Shown here piece after piece: positions 47,173 to 59,000 of a stretch of 64,000 nt of DNA. Positions within the stretch are counted from its first letter, which is position 1, and every line of letters starts with the position of its first letter. The translations under genes and the position numbers were made by a program. The DNA comes from Sipunculus nudus (lineage: Eukaryota; Annelida; Sipuncula; Golfingiida; Sipunculidae): contig CM049316.1 of NCBI GenBank assembly GCA_026874595.1, positions 870,001 through 934,000 on the forward strand. Reading direction: 5' to 3'. The notes under the pieces were generated by a model. The model saw only the letters and a program-made list of their open reading frames with translations. It was not told where the DNA came from and made no database searches.

Positions 47173-47804
47173 GTAAATCTGTATTCTTTTGATGATTATA
47201 TGATTATAATGTTTTTATGTAATTTTATGCATGTATTCTTGATTTGTAAACTGCTGTTGAGTATTGAATAATATGTATGGGCTGATGAAATAATCTAATA
47301 AACTATAACTCTAACTATATATGTGTGACTGGGCTTCAAGTACAATCAGTGGGTATATCTGTTCACTTTAGATGATTATGTGTATGACTGGGATATTTAT
47401 TATTTTATGTGTAGGATTATATATGTGTGACTGGTGGGTATATCTGTACACAAAATGGATGATTATATGTGTGTGACTTAGCTTTCAAGTTCACATGTTC
47501 TTATACACTTAAATCATTAGGAATCTGTTAGCTTTTATTTGCATATATTGCTCATGTACAACTTAATATGATTTAATAATTCAGTAAAGCATCCTTATTT
47601 CAATTTTATACATTCAACCTGTTTATCTCTAGTCTGAACAATACAAAACAATGCATCCATTTATCTTTTTATTCATGACACCAAAATGCTCCAATGGATC
47701 GTTTTGAAACCTCTTGATACCAAGTGGGTAGTTACTCATCTTCCAATGTATTGTATTATTATTAATGTATTATTGATTAATGTATTCTCTAAGACCACAC
47801 TCAC
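47173..47804. other. Intron sequence downstream of DDX1 exon B
   Basis: A few decayed minisatellite-like phrases remain (GTGGGTATATCTGTTCACTT near 47350, GTGTGACT). The rest is AT-rich and single-copy. On the minus strand the donor of exon B opens this 29.7-kb intron at 47804. Confidence 0.5.
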
Positions 47805-47893
47805 CTTGAATTTCTCCAAATTGGCTTTCCTCTCTTGGGGTCTGCGGTCACCATGGAGACAAACACAAGAAAATAAGTTCTTCTTATTGGTAG
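47805..47893 (-). CDS. DDX1: DDX1 exon 'B'
   Basis: This 89-nt internal exon reads [20 protein letters not shown] then RKANLEKFK on the minus strand, after two bases that complete a codon with the previous exon. The text [19 protein letters not shown] is typical of DDX1 and lies in the second RecA lobe between motifs IV and V. The acceptor is CATTTTCAG before CTACC; the donor is TTCAAG then GTGAGT. Starting in phase 1 it completes G/CT (Ala) with exon 60998-61144, and it ends at a codon boundary as exon 17985-18057 requires. Starts inside this frame are not real starts because the exon is internal. Confidence 0.94.
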
Positions 47894-48417
47894 CTGAAAA
47901 TGATAGTAAAATGCTGCCATATGATGCATTACACATAACAGAATCTATTAAATTAATCCTGAAAATTGTTAAATTATTCATTTATTGCAGAAAAATGTCC
48001 AGAGTGCATTTAGTATGTTTGATATAATTTAAAACAAGGGACTGATGGGTCCTGCAGCTGAGCAATTGTTATGTATCTGTTAAATACTGTTAGATGCCAG
48101 CTCAGCAATTGTTATGTATCTGTTATATACTGTTAGATACCAGCTCAGCAATTGTTATGTATCTGTTAAATACTGTTAGATACCAGCTGAGCAATTGTTA
48201 TGTATCTGTTATACACTGTTAGATACCAGCTCAGCAATTGTTATGTATCTGTTATATACTGATATACACCAACTTAATTACTGCTCCAGCCATAATAAGT
48301 ACCCCAAATGGCTTTTTGAGGGATCACATTTAGAAAACAGAAGGAATGAGCAATTTTCATATGGTCATCCTTCACAGCTCACTCAATGAATGAGTTATAA
48401 TATCATGACAAGGCCTA
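47894..48417. other. Intron sequence with a 43-bp tandem repeat
   Basis: Up to 48032 it is AT-rich intron next to the exon B acceptor. At 48033 a degraded HelB-like start occurs (AAACAAGGGACTGATGGGTC). The 43-bp tandem follows, then unassigned sequence to the next HelA. Confidence 0.45.
48053..48268. repeat. 43-bp tandem repeat, 5 copies
   Basis: The unit CAGCTCAGCAATTGTTATGT then ATCTGTTAAATACTGTTAGA and TAC occurs about five times. The first unit follows directly on a degraded HelB-like start and uses its CAGCTGAGC. Confidence 0.9.
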
Positions 48418-49063
48418 CAGGCCTAATGCAAACCTGTGCAATGGGACATACATCAGGTATAATGCTTCCATGATATTATGCTTGACCATTATTGGAAAAG
48501 TACTTGTATGACATGTACATGTACAAAGCAAGTACTAAACATCATTTTCAACCAGAGTACAAGCACCATTTACACAAATGTCACTCCTGAAATACTGGCA
48601 TTGATGTACACAACACAAAAATTATTGAAAGTGCATGGCCACCATCTGTTTCGTGTATGAGAATGCCATCAAAGATGTATGAACATGCAATATTTCAGGC
48701 ATATACTTCAAACCACTCTTGAGCTGTGCATGTGCACAGATGCATGAAACCTAAGGCCAAAATTTCAGGCTGATACTTCAAACTTCTCAGTCAGGTGCAC
48801 TTGGATGACCAAGCTCAACTGAGGAAGGCAGTTGAACCCAAGTGAACAGAAACTAATTTGCAGGTGCAGCTCCTGCACTTAGTAAACTCTTGACCTGTAC
48901 CTGGCTGAACTGATTGAACTCTTGACCTGTTGCCTAATCTGATATAGTTGGCAGTCAGCCATGCTGTTTATATAAATAGATAAAATCTTGGCCTTTTGCA
49001 AAATCTGTTTACACATAATGAAGAACTTTTTCATGCTGATATATTCATAAGATTTTTTTATTT
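48418..49063 (-). mobile_element. Older HelA, left part, interrupted
   Basis: It starts ACAAGGCCTACAGGCCTAAT then GCAAACCTGTGC and is more diverged than most copies. The text breaks off in TTCATAAGATTTTTTTATTT where another HelA begins. The continuation appears to be 51850-53110. Confidence 0.55.
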
Positions 49064-51849
49064 AACAAGGCCTACAGGCCTAATGCGAACCTGTGCATAT
49101 GGATATACACCAGGTATAACGCTTCAATGCTGAACCACTACTTTTCATATATATGAACAATGCAAGTACTAAACATTTTGAACAAGAAACAATACACAAA
49201 CATCACTGCTGAAATTCTGGCATGGGTGCACACAACACAAAAATTATTGTAGGTGGCACCACCAGTCTTGTATACAACAAAGGTATTTGACATGTATAAA
49301 TATGCCCAATTTCAGGCTGATATATCAAATTCCTCCGAAGAATTAAGCAGGCACATACACTTTGCAAAAGTCATTGTAGATGGCGACACCTGTCTTGTGA
49401 ACGAGAAAGCCAATAAAGACACATAGACAGGTCAGAATATCAGGCCAATACATCAAACTTACCTTGAGTCTGATGCATGGGGCTGACCAGGCTTAGGTGA
49501 GAAAGGCTGTTGCCCCGAGTGTACTGTGACAAATTACTGGCTCAGGCTACTGCACTGAGTGAACTCTTGACCTGCACCTGGCTAGACTGAGTGAAATTTT
49601 TTACCTGTACCTGGCTGCACTGAGTGAACTCTTGACCTGTTGCATAATCTGACACAGTTAGCAGTCTGCCAAAGCTATAAATAAATCCAGGCTGACCTTT
49701 TGCCTATTGCCAAATCTGAAATAGTAGCCACACAATTGCATAAGCTCACAGATTGGCTCCATATGCAGCCCTGAGGGGCATGACACCCATGAGGTGATCA
49801 CATGATACTCATGAGGTGATCACATGCTACCCATGAGATGATCACATGCTGCCCATGAGGTGATCACATGCCTTGTACTTGGCTGCACTGATTGAACTGT
49901 TGACCTATATTTGGCTGCACTGAATGAACACTTGATCTGTTGCCAAATCTGAAACATTTGGCCTTTTCTCAACCTATTCAAGAAACATACACAATCTTGG
50001 CCTGTTATGTAACTCTACTAAAATTTATCCAACACAAACCATTTGAACAAACTTGAGAAGGCTCGCCTCTGGAATCATTTCTGTAAAATATTGAACAATT
50101 TGGCTGGACTGTTTACAAGGAGAAGACTTTTAAAGTTTTTTCAGCTTTTTCCCTGTAAAATCTAAGTAAATGCAGATAGAAAAAATAAGCTGAATCCATC
50201 AACATTTGATATGTGACTGATAACTGCATAAAATTTGGGGATGGTAGCTCCTGCTATTCCTGAGAAATTATGAGTTAGTGTACAGATGATATGTAATATA
50301 ATAAATATACATTTTTTATAAGCTTTTAAAAAACATTCTTGTCAATATTTTCCATAGATATTCTGAAATCTAAATGTCTAGAGGCATGATGTAATGGATG
50401 CTGATAAACTGGTGCTAGGCTAGATGTATCTGCTTCACACAGCTAACATATATGGTAAAATGACTCAATTCAATCTTTATAATTCAGCCAAAATTCATTT
50501 TTTGGAACCATAAAAGACAATTATTATTAGAATGATTCAGGGAATTATTCTTGCAAAATATTAAACAAACTGGCCTCAGTATCATCAGTCAAAAAACATT
50601 TTGTAGGTTTATAACTCATATGGGAATATACAGCAAAATGGCAAAGTTCAGCTTCCCATAACTCAGCCAAAAATCATTGAACCAAAACCATTTGAACAAA
50701 CTTGAATTATCAACTTCTAAGGATAATTATTGTGTGAGATTAAAAAAATTTGGCCCAGTGGTTTTTGAGAAGAAGATTTTTGTAGCCACTTAGCTAACAT
50801 GGGCTGTTATGGCAAATGACTAAATTCAGCTTCCAATAACTCAGCCAAAAGTCACTGAACTGAGATCATTTGAACAAACTTGAATTATCAACATCTTAGG
50901 ATAATTAATGTGTGAGATTTTAGAATTTGGCCCAGTGTTTTTTTAGAAGATTTTTGTAGCATCTTAGCTTAAATGGGCTGTTATGGCATATGACTAAATT
51001 CAGCTTCCCATAACTCAGCCAAAAGTCACTGAACTGAAACCATTTGAACAAACTTGAATTATCAACATCTAAGGATAATTTATGTGTGAGATTTAAGAAT
51101 TTGGCCCAGTGGTTTTTGAGAAGAAGATTTTTGTAGTCACTTAGCTAGAATGGGCTGTTATGTCATATGACTAAATTCAGCTTCCCATAACTTAGCCAAA
51201 AGTCACTGAACTGAGACCATTTGAACAAACTTCAGAAAGCACTACCCTAGGATCATTTCTGTGCGATATTAAACAATTTGGCCGTTTCGTTTCAGAGAAG
51301 AAGTTATTTGTAGCTGTCAGTATGATACGGGCATTGATGACCCCCCTACAAAAAAGGCCGATGCAGGTGGCGCCACCAATAGCTCAATTTCAGATATGAC
51401 TCATTTGACCAACACTGGCATAAAATTTGGTGATGACAGCTCAAGCCATTTCTGAGATTGTAATTTTAGTATGCTTTTTTGGACAGATGACTAGGTTCAA
51501 CTTCCTGTAACTCGGCCAAAAATCGCATAACTTAAACCATTCGAACAAACTTGAGAGAGATTGTTCCAGGAATCATTTCTGTAAAATATTGGACAATTTG
51601 GCTGAACAGATTCGGAGAAGAAGATTTTTAAAGCTTTTTTAGCTTTTTCCCTATAAAATCTAAGAAAATGCAGTTAGCCAAAAAATAAGCAAAATCCGAT
51701 AGAGTTTTTTAGATGACTAATTTTATGCATAAAATTTTGTGATGCTAATTCGTGCCGTTTTCAAGATAGTATGGGTTAACGTACAGACGACGGACTATGG
51801 ACGCCAGACGACACCACACCATCGCATAAGCTCACAGGTTCGCTAAAAA
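49064..51849 (-). mobile_element. HelA element, complete, nested in an older HelA
   Basis: It starts AACAAGGCCTACAGGCCTAA then GCGAACCTGTGC and ends CATCGCATAAGCTCACAGG then TTCGCTAAAAA. The 11-bp GCGAACCTGTG inverted pair is perfect. The body matches the copy at 6784-9205 closely, with an extra unit on the right (three similar blocks at about 50640-51240). A GACGACGGACTATGGACGCC tract lies before the end. Confidence 0.75.
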
Positions 51850-53110
51850 TGTTTAGAATAATAACAGATGCCTATTAAAGCAAAAACAGAATACAAATAC
51901 ATTTTATTCATGATTTTATCTTACCCTTAAGTGGAATAAGGAAACCAATTAATTTTGTTGCCTGTACAGTTCTGCTTATCTTACAATCCTTTCATTGTTA
52001 AAGGTCAAATAATTCAGCCAAAAATTGTTTAAGTAAACTTGAACAAAGGCCACCTATAAGTATCGATTTTGTACAATGTTACAGAATTTGAAACAGCAGT
52101 TTTTCAGAAGAGACTATTGCAGCTATCAGTTTGATATAGTTTTACTTGCCAAAAAGACCAACTTAAGCTTTCTATGACTCTACAAAAAATCAATGAACTC
52201 AATCTTATTTCTTATACAATTGAGAGAACCCTACCCAAGCAGAATTCTTGTGAAAAATTAAACCATTCAGCTTGTCAGTTTTATCATGAAGCATTTCTAA
52301 TGTAGAAGCTGAAAGGTGCTAAAATTATGAGGTTTTTGCCCATAAAAAAACAGGTCAATGTAGGTGGTGCAACAAAAACTTAAACTTCAAATATGAGTCA
52401 GGTGACCAACATTTGCACAAAATCTGGTGATGCTATAGATCCTGTCATTTCTGAGATTGTTATGTCAGTATGCTTACTTGGCAAAATGACTAAGTTCAAA
52501 TTCCTGTAACTCAGCCAAAAATTTCATTGAACCCAAATCATTTGAACAAACCTGAAAGAGCTCATCTCTTGGATCATTTCTGTGAAATACTGAACTATAT
52601 GGCTAAATGAATTTCTAGCTTTTACAGCATAAAATATAAATTGATGCAGGTGGTCTCACAAATAGCTCAATCCCACATTTGACATGTGACTGATTTTAGA
52701 ATAAAATTTGGGGATGCAAGCTTATGCTGTTCCTGAAAAATTATGGCTTAATTCATGAACTGATGACCGATGACACCCGTAAAAATAAGGTGGATCCAGG
52801 TGGCATCATCAATACGACAATTTCAAATATGACTAACGCGACCAACATTTGTATAAAATTTGGTGAAGATAGCTCCAGTCATTTATGAGATTGTAATTTT
52901 AGATTGCTTTTTTGACCATATGACTAAGTTCAGCTTCCTGTAACTTGGCTGTAAATCACCAAGGCTGTAAATCACCAAACTGGAACCAATCGAACACACT
53001 TGGGAGAGATTGATTCAGGGATTATTTCTTTTGAAATGTTAAACAATTTGGCTGGATGATTTCAGAGAAGATGATTTTTAAATGTTTTTTAAGCTTTTAC
53101 CCTATAAAAT
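51850..53110 (-). mobile_element. Older HelA, right part, without terminus
   Basis: TTTAGAATAATAACAGATGC resumes the HelA text that follows TCATAAG in other copies (compare 4320-4350 and 25270-25300). TTCATTGTTAAAGGTCAAAT and the CAGCCAAAAATC units then follow. The right end is not found; the HelA text fades near 53110. Confidence 0.5.
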
Positions 53111-53366
53111 CTATGGTTTCCCTAACTTGGATAGTGAAGCATATTTTTTGCTGGATTAACACCAAGGGTATATATTTTAAGGAATTTAGCGGCCCAGCAG
53201 ACTTAATTTTAATGGCATTATTAAATTCTTGAACAATATCAGATGATCTGTCACAATGTAAAAGGATTTGGTGGAGTTCATGTAATATCTAATTGTATAC
53301 CACTTTAGTATGTTGAAATTCGGAATTTCTGTGAATTTGAGGTTATGTTTCTAAGCTTTTAAAGTA
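53111..53366. other. Unassigned intron sequence
   Basis: AT-rich spacer ending in the TA that flanks the next DNA transposon. Nothing recognisable. Confidence 0.4.
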
Positions 53367-54298
53367 CAGTCCAACTGGTCTAAACGACCACCTGTGAAAT
53401 GCGGGCACCTTGCTATTATGACCACTAGATATCAGTCCCTTTCTAAATACTGTTATAGTACTATAGATAAAACCTGTGAAATACGACCACCTTGCTATTA
53501 CGGATTACGGGCAGTTTTTCCTGACCAAAGTGACTTATTACTTATTAACTGACCTGCCTAATGCGGGCACTCTAGGGGCTACTCACTGACCGGCGCTGAC
53601 TGGTCGGTTGATTGACCATGCGTGAAGTTGCAGTCACTTGCACCGCTCTCTGTTTGTTTTAATGGAGTGAGTGTGTACAGAGCACAGACTGGTGATTGTT
53701 GAGACTCTGGGCCTACCCTGGGCCTGGAGCCCCAGGCAGGCAACATGACTGGCTCACACGACCTATTAATCCACAGGAATGTAGGTCCCCCAAAAGTTAA
53801 TCCTCGATTTGGGCCCCTGTGATCTGTCTTTGATCTATTCAGTGCATTAAATGAAAGGCTTTTTTTACAAAGAGTGAATAATCTATGATGTTCCTAACAA
53901 GCAAGTGATGTTAGTAACCAGTGACATCAGCAAACAATTTTGAGTCGTTCATATGAGCACGTTCAGAAGAACCTCTATAAATATGAGTACGTAGAGTACC
54001 TTCTAATCAACTGTGTGTAAATTCATTTTATTTATAAACACATCCAATTACACATATAAGTACATGTACATATGTGTGCAATTACAAAATACATATAACA
54101 CCAATTAAGATCATTCCCTTCTGCAAATATGTTTTTATTTATAGTCATAAAGATGTTCTATTATATATATTACCGTCATACATGTCATCTAGATTTGTGC
54201 AGTTCCTTAATGTTCAGAACCTGTCAATTACGACCACCTGTCAATTACAACCACTTGTGCCCAGTCCCTTGGGTGGTTGCATTAGCCAGGTTAGACTG
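53367..54298. mobile_element. Second Tigger-like DNA transposon, 932 bp
   Basis: It begins CAGTCCAACTGGTCTAAACG and ends with the inverse of CAGTCTAACCTGGCTAATGC. It is flanked by TA on both sides (53365-53366 and 54299-54300). Inside both ends the motif CGACCACCTGT or its relatives repeats (for example near 53385, 53470, 54232), as in the subterminal repeats of Tigger elements. I see no transposase piece. It differs in sequence from the element at 12526. Confidence 0.78.
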
Positions 54299-54300
54299 TA

Positions 54301-54498
54301 CTAATTTGTATCATGTAATTAATAGTGTGGTTAATATAAGGTCTCTATGATATTTCGCTCAAGTGAATTATAGTAAAGTTTCGAATTGATTTGCAGTCAA
54401 AGCTAAAATAAAATTTGCTCAATGGTCTCTTATATTAATATTATATTACATATGAAGGAAAATATGACAAATTTTATACAATTCTTACAGAAATATGA
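54301..54498. other. Short unassigned spacer
   Basis: AT-rich sequence between the Tigger-like element and a HelB start. Confidence 0.4.
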
Positions 54499-56853
54499 AA
54501 CAAGGGACCCATGGGTCACGGCGCTCTGCTGAAGTTTGAAATTTTTGCAAATTAAAAATATGCAAAATATTCTATTTTAATGTTTTTCATTTATATAAGC
54601 ATATGAGAACCTGAGAGGAAAGGGGCCCTCCTACTTGGTTATATTAAAGTTCTAAATATATGATTGCAAACTAATACTCTGACAAGACTGTCATGAAGAA
54701 AAACAGTAAAAGTTTGGAGATACTGTGATGCATATGAAAAATTTACAGATGGACAGGCAAGTGGACAGAATGGACTAATACCTTTATTTCATTTTCAAGG
54801 GAATAATGTATTTAAGTTTATATATAAGCCTATTTTTTAGCATATCCACTTTTTCCATTAATAGTTTTTATCTGATTCATATTTTTTATTTACAAGTTTT
54901 ATAAATTTGTAATAAAAAACTGAAAAATGTTTAAACTGAATTTAAAAGAAAATAATGCCACAACATGGCATCTACAAGATTATTCCTTAAATCACTATTT
55001 AAAGTTTTGCACATTGGAGTTTTCAGTACATGCTTAATTTTATTCATCAAAATAAAATAAAAAATTCAGTGAATCTGATAAATAAAAACATCTTTTCAAA
55101 TAAAATATATACACTGTTGGTTGAATGAGGGACAAACAATATCTTTGTGCTTATTACTATCCCAGCTATAATTTATTACTGGAATCAATAGTCAATTTCA
55201 CACCTGGTGAAGTTTTTAGTGGTGAAATTTAAGGTATTGATTTTTTTTAATGCTAATAACTTGAAAAATTTGCAAAATTCAGATCTAATTTTGGGTAAAC
55301 AATTGAATCTTGATTAAATAAAGTTATATTCTTGAAAAAGAGTCTCTATGTTCAGCAAATCTCATGTTAGGTGAGTAAATATATTTCCTGATTTTTTAAA
55401 AATTGCATTATATTTGGGCCCATTATTTCAAAATAATATCCAATACTGACCTAATTTTTGGTATGTTCATAGAAAATGTATGAAAGAATGTGAATCCTAA
55501 ATATAAACAAAAACAGATCAGTGGTTTTGATATTAGGCGGCCTTGAAGTGTAACAATGGCTTTTTTATGGAAAACTGAGGTTTTTCCTTAATATCTCGAA
55601 GGAACGAAGTCCTAATGACCCAATTTTTGGTATGATAGGAGATTTTAGGGACATCTAACATTATGCCAACAGCCTGGGGAGCATAGAGATGTGCACTGAA
55701 TGATCTACAGTCATCAAAGTGGACTGCTTGAAAAAGTAAAGGAATACAACAAGAGCCTAAAAAAATTCAATAACTAGCCTAATTTTGCAGCTTTTATTTT
55801 CAAATTTCAGATTTTAACAGATTAAATCCTTGTGTACATGCTGTGAAAATTAAATCCACAGTACTTACAGGAAAAAAACGTGCCGTGGCCAAAGTTGGGC
55901 AAAATTTAAGGTACCAATTTTATATTTTTGCCAATATATAAAAAAATTGAACAGATTTTGATCTAATTTTTGTTTTCCATTAAATTTTGATTAATTAAAG
56001 TTGTATTACTGATAAAAAATTCCCTATCTTTAACACTTTTGGTCTTAAGTGACCAAATATCTTTCCTGATTTTTTTACAAAGTCCATTATGTTTGGGCCC
56101 ATAACTTTTTTAAATTAAATAATACTGACTTAATTTCTGGCATGTACATAGGAACTATATAGAGTAATATTTATGGTAAATATGAAGAAAACCAGACGAG
56201 TGGTAATTATATTAGGCAGTCCTGAAGTGTAAAAATAGATTTCTAATAAAAAATTGAGGTTTTTCCTAAATATCTCGAAGGAACGAAGACCTATTGACCC
56301 AATTTTCGGCATGGTAGGAGATTTTGGGGACATCTAACTGTATGCCTAATTTCAGATTCGTAGGTCCAATGGTGTGGAAACGTGCCAGTCTTACGGATGG
56401 ACAGACGACGGACAACGCACCATGACTAAAGCTCAGATGTTTTATAGTCAGCTGAGCTAAAAATTGCATTATATTTTGGCCCATAACTTCAAAATAATAC
56501 CCAATACTGACCTAATTTTTGGTATGTGCACAGAAAATGTATGGAAGAATATGAATACTAAATATAGTCAAAAACAGATCAGTGGATTTGATATTAGGCA
56601 GCCTTGAAGTGTAACAATGGCTCTTTTATGGAAAAGGGAGGTTTTTCCTTAATATCTCGAGGGAACAAAGTCCTAATGATCCAATTTTCGGTATGGTAGG
56701 AGATTTCGGGGACATCTAATGGTGTGCAAAATTTTGGATTTGTAGGTCCAACGGTTTTAAAACATGTCCTGTTAACGGACGGACGGCCGGCTGGACGACG
56801 GACAAAGGACCACTACTATAGCTCAGATGACTTATAGTCAGCTGAGCTAAAAA
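54499..56853 (-). mobile_element. HelB composite with a duplicated right half
   Basis: The left end is AACAAGGGACCCATGGGTCA then CGGCGCTCTGCTG, with the palindrome GACCCATGGGTC. Two right ends occur, at about 56463 and 56853, both reading AGTCAGCTGAGCTAAAAA with the paired GCTCAGATG upstream. The block at 55405 (AAATTGCATTATATTTGGGC) recurs at 56461, so either one HelB lies inside another or the right half was duplicated in tandem. The final part has a GGACGGACGGCCGGCTGGAC tract. Confidence 0.6.
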
Positions 56854-56936
56854 TGGTTCTTTTACTTTGTTTATTGATTACAGGTTACTTTAATATTGTA
56901 TAGCTCCACATACCATGCAATTTAACAACAAGGCCA

Positions 56937-57415
56937 ACAGGTCTAATGCGAACCTGTGCAAAGTTCGGGAGTATGAATGCAGATTTTTTTTTTTTAATTA
57001 ATTATTGATCCTCTTATGTCCTGCATATCTACCTTAGTCATTATGATTTCAGCAAAATGGACATTTCGGACCTGCAAGTTTTGGACTAGGACAATTTAAA
57101 ACTAGGATGTATCAGTCAGGATATTTTGGATATGTTCTTTTTGCCAGGGAGGATTATTGGCACAGATGAACAGACAAGTTGTCAGCATGGTTTCAAAGAA
57201 GAACATTTTAAAATGTTTTTTAGCTTTTCCCCTATAAAATCTAAGAAAATGCAGTAAGCCAAGAAATAAGAAAAATCTGATAGGATTTTTTAGATGACTA
57301 ATTTTTTGCAAAAAATTTGGTGATGCTAGCTCCTGCCCTTTTTGAGATAGCTATGATGCATGATTGACGACGGATGAAGCCACACCATCGCATAACCTCA
57401 CAGATTTGCTAAAAA
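56937..57415 (-). mobile_element. Short HelA-type element, 479 bp
   Basis: It starts AACAAGGCCAACAGGTCTAA then TGCGAACCTGTGC and ends CATCGCATAACCTCACAG then ATTTGCTAAAAA. The inside is different from normal HelA at the left (matching 38828-38990) and HelA-like at the right (CCTATAAAATCTAAGAAAAT). It appears to be an internally deleted or chimeric member with both ends. Confidence 0.62.
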
Positions 57416-58302
57416 TGCAAACCAAGTTTTTTCAAACAGTTGAAAGATATAGTTCAACTAGTTCTAATCTGGGCATTCTGTGTCTAGACCATGTGTCTTG
57501 ATGTCTAGACACATTGTCTAGACACCAGTCAGAGGCAGGTCAGTTGCCAAGGACCTCACCTGATTGAACTGAGTGACTTGGCATTTTGAAACTTGCCATG
57601 TTGTCAAATCTGTTTTCAAATACTGACATTTTTCAATTGGCTACACTGCTTTTTTAAAGTTGAATTCACCCATCTTTTCTTATAAAACTGGCAGAGCCCT
57701 AACATGGAATAATTCTTGTAAAGTTTAAACAAATCAGCTTTACAGTTTCATCATAAAACAGTGTATAAGCTAGAAGAGTCTAAAATTACATTTTGCTTGT
57801 TAAAAAACAGATCTATGTAGGTGGCACCACCAATACCTCAATTTCAGATATGACTTATGTGACAAAAATTTTCAAACAATTTTGTGATGACAGCTCCAGC
57901 CGTTTCTGAGATTTTTATTTTAGTGTGCTTTTTTGGACAGATTAATAAGTTCAACCTCCTGTAACTTGGCCAAAACTCTTCGAACTTGAACCATTAAAAA
58001 AAACTTGAGAGATATTGTTCTAGGGATTATTTCTGTGAAATGTTGGACAATTTGGATGAACAGTTTCAGAGAAGTAGATTTTTAAAGCTTTCTGAGCTTT
58101 TTTCCCTATAAAATCTAAGAAAATGTAGTTAGAAGAAAATCAAGAGTTTTTCAATTGACTGATTATTTGCCAAAAACTTGGTGGTGCCTATAGCTCCTGC
58201 CTTTTTTGAGATAGCTATGGTTAGGGTACAGACGACACAAGACACATGACTCACAGATGCACGACGCAGCACCATTGCATAAGCTCACAGGTTCACTAAA
58301 AA
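57416..58302 (-). mobile_element. HelA right part
   Basis: It begins TGCAAACCAAGTTTTTTCAA, as at 291 and about 41180. It includes GGTGGCACCACC near 57820 and the GGCCAAAACTCTTCGAACTT unit. It ends CATAAGCTCACAGGTTCAC then TAAAAA. The left end is missing. Confidence 0.6.
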
Positions 58303-59000
58303 TACAGTTTAACCAGTTGATTTAACAATTGAAATTTGTGCAGCTACTTTTTTTTGGCAAATTGGCAGAAGGATTTTTAGAATTATATCATTATAAGCTT
58401 TAACATGATATATCATGCTTTTTTATTCCTCATGAAATCACCTAGAAAAAACAAATTAGGAGAATGAAATATCGAAAGCATGCATGACCTTGACCTTGTT
58501 TATTGACATTTATTACATAAAGAAAATTTGACAACACAGGTGTCTAGAGTGATAAGGTAATAAGCTTTAAAATTATGAATGTTGGCATGTATTTTCATGA
58601 AATCCCCATGGAATGACAACTGACCATGAAAATATTCAATAAATATCAAAACCGATTATCTTGACCTTGTTTGGTGACATGGAAACTTCACATGTAGAGG
58701 ATAAATTGCGACATGGATTTTAAGACTGTTAAAGTTTAAAATCTTTAAAATGATGTATATTGCCAGGTTTAATAATAATGTTCATGAAATTCCTTCGCAA
58801 TGACAACTAACCCTGGTAAAATCCAATATATAGTAAAAGCCATGCCCTTGACCTCCTTTAGTGACCTTGAAACTGTAGGGAAAAAATGGCAAACATGGAT
58901 TTTTAGATTGCTGAGGTTATAAGCTCCAAAATGATGTATGTTGCCAGCTTTTTCTTCATTGAAATCCCTCCAACATTTATAACTTAACAAATGTCCCTGG
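58303..59000. repeat. Intron sequence with three diverged units of about 180 bp
   Basis: From about 58480, phrases such as TTGACCTTGTTTGGTGACAT, GTTATAAGCTCCAAAATGAT and TTCATGAAATCCC...ATGACAACT recur three times at roughly 180-bp spacing with heavy divergence. The first 170 bp are unassigned. Confidence 0.5.

Noticed and set aside
57080-57110. AAAACTAGGATGTATC in the short HelA as an excision scar of HelC
   Set aside because: The likeness to the HelC start (CTAGAATA) is only four to six bases and may be chance. The host text here also precedes the HelC at 38995, so the junction there is ambiguous.
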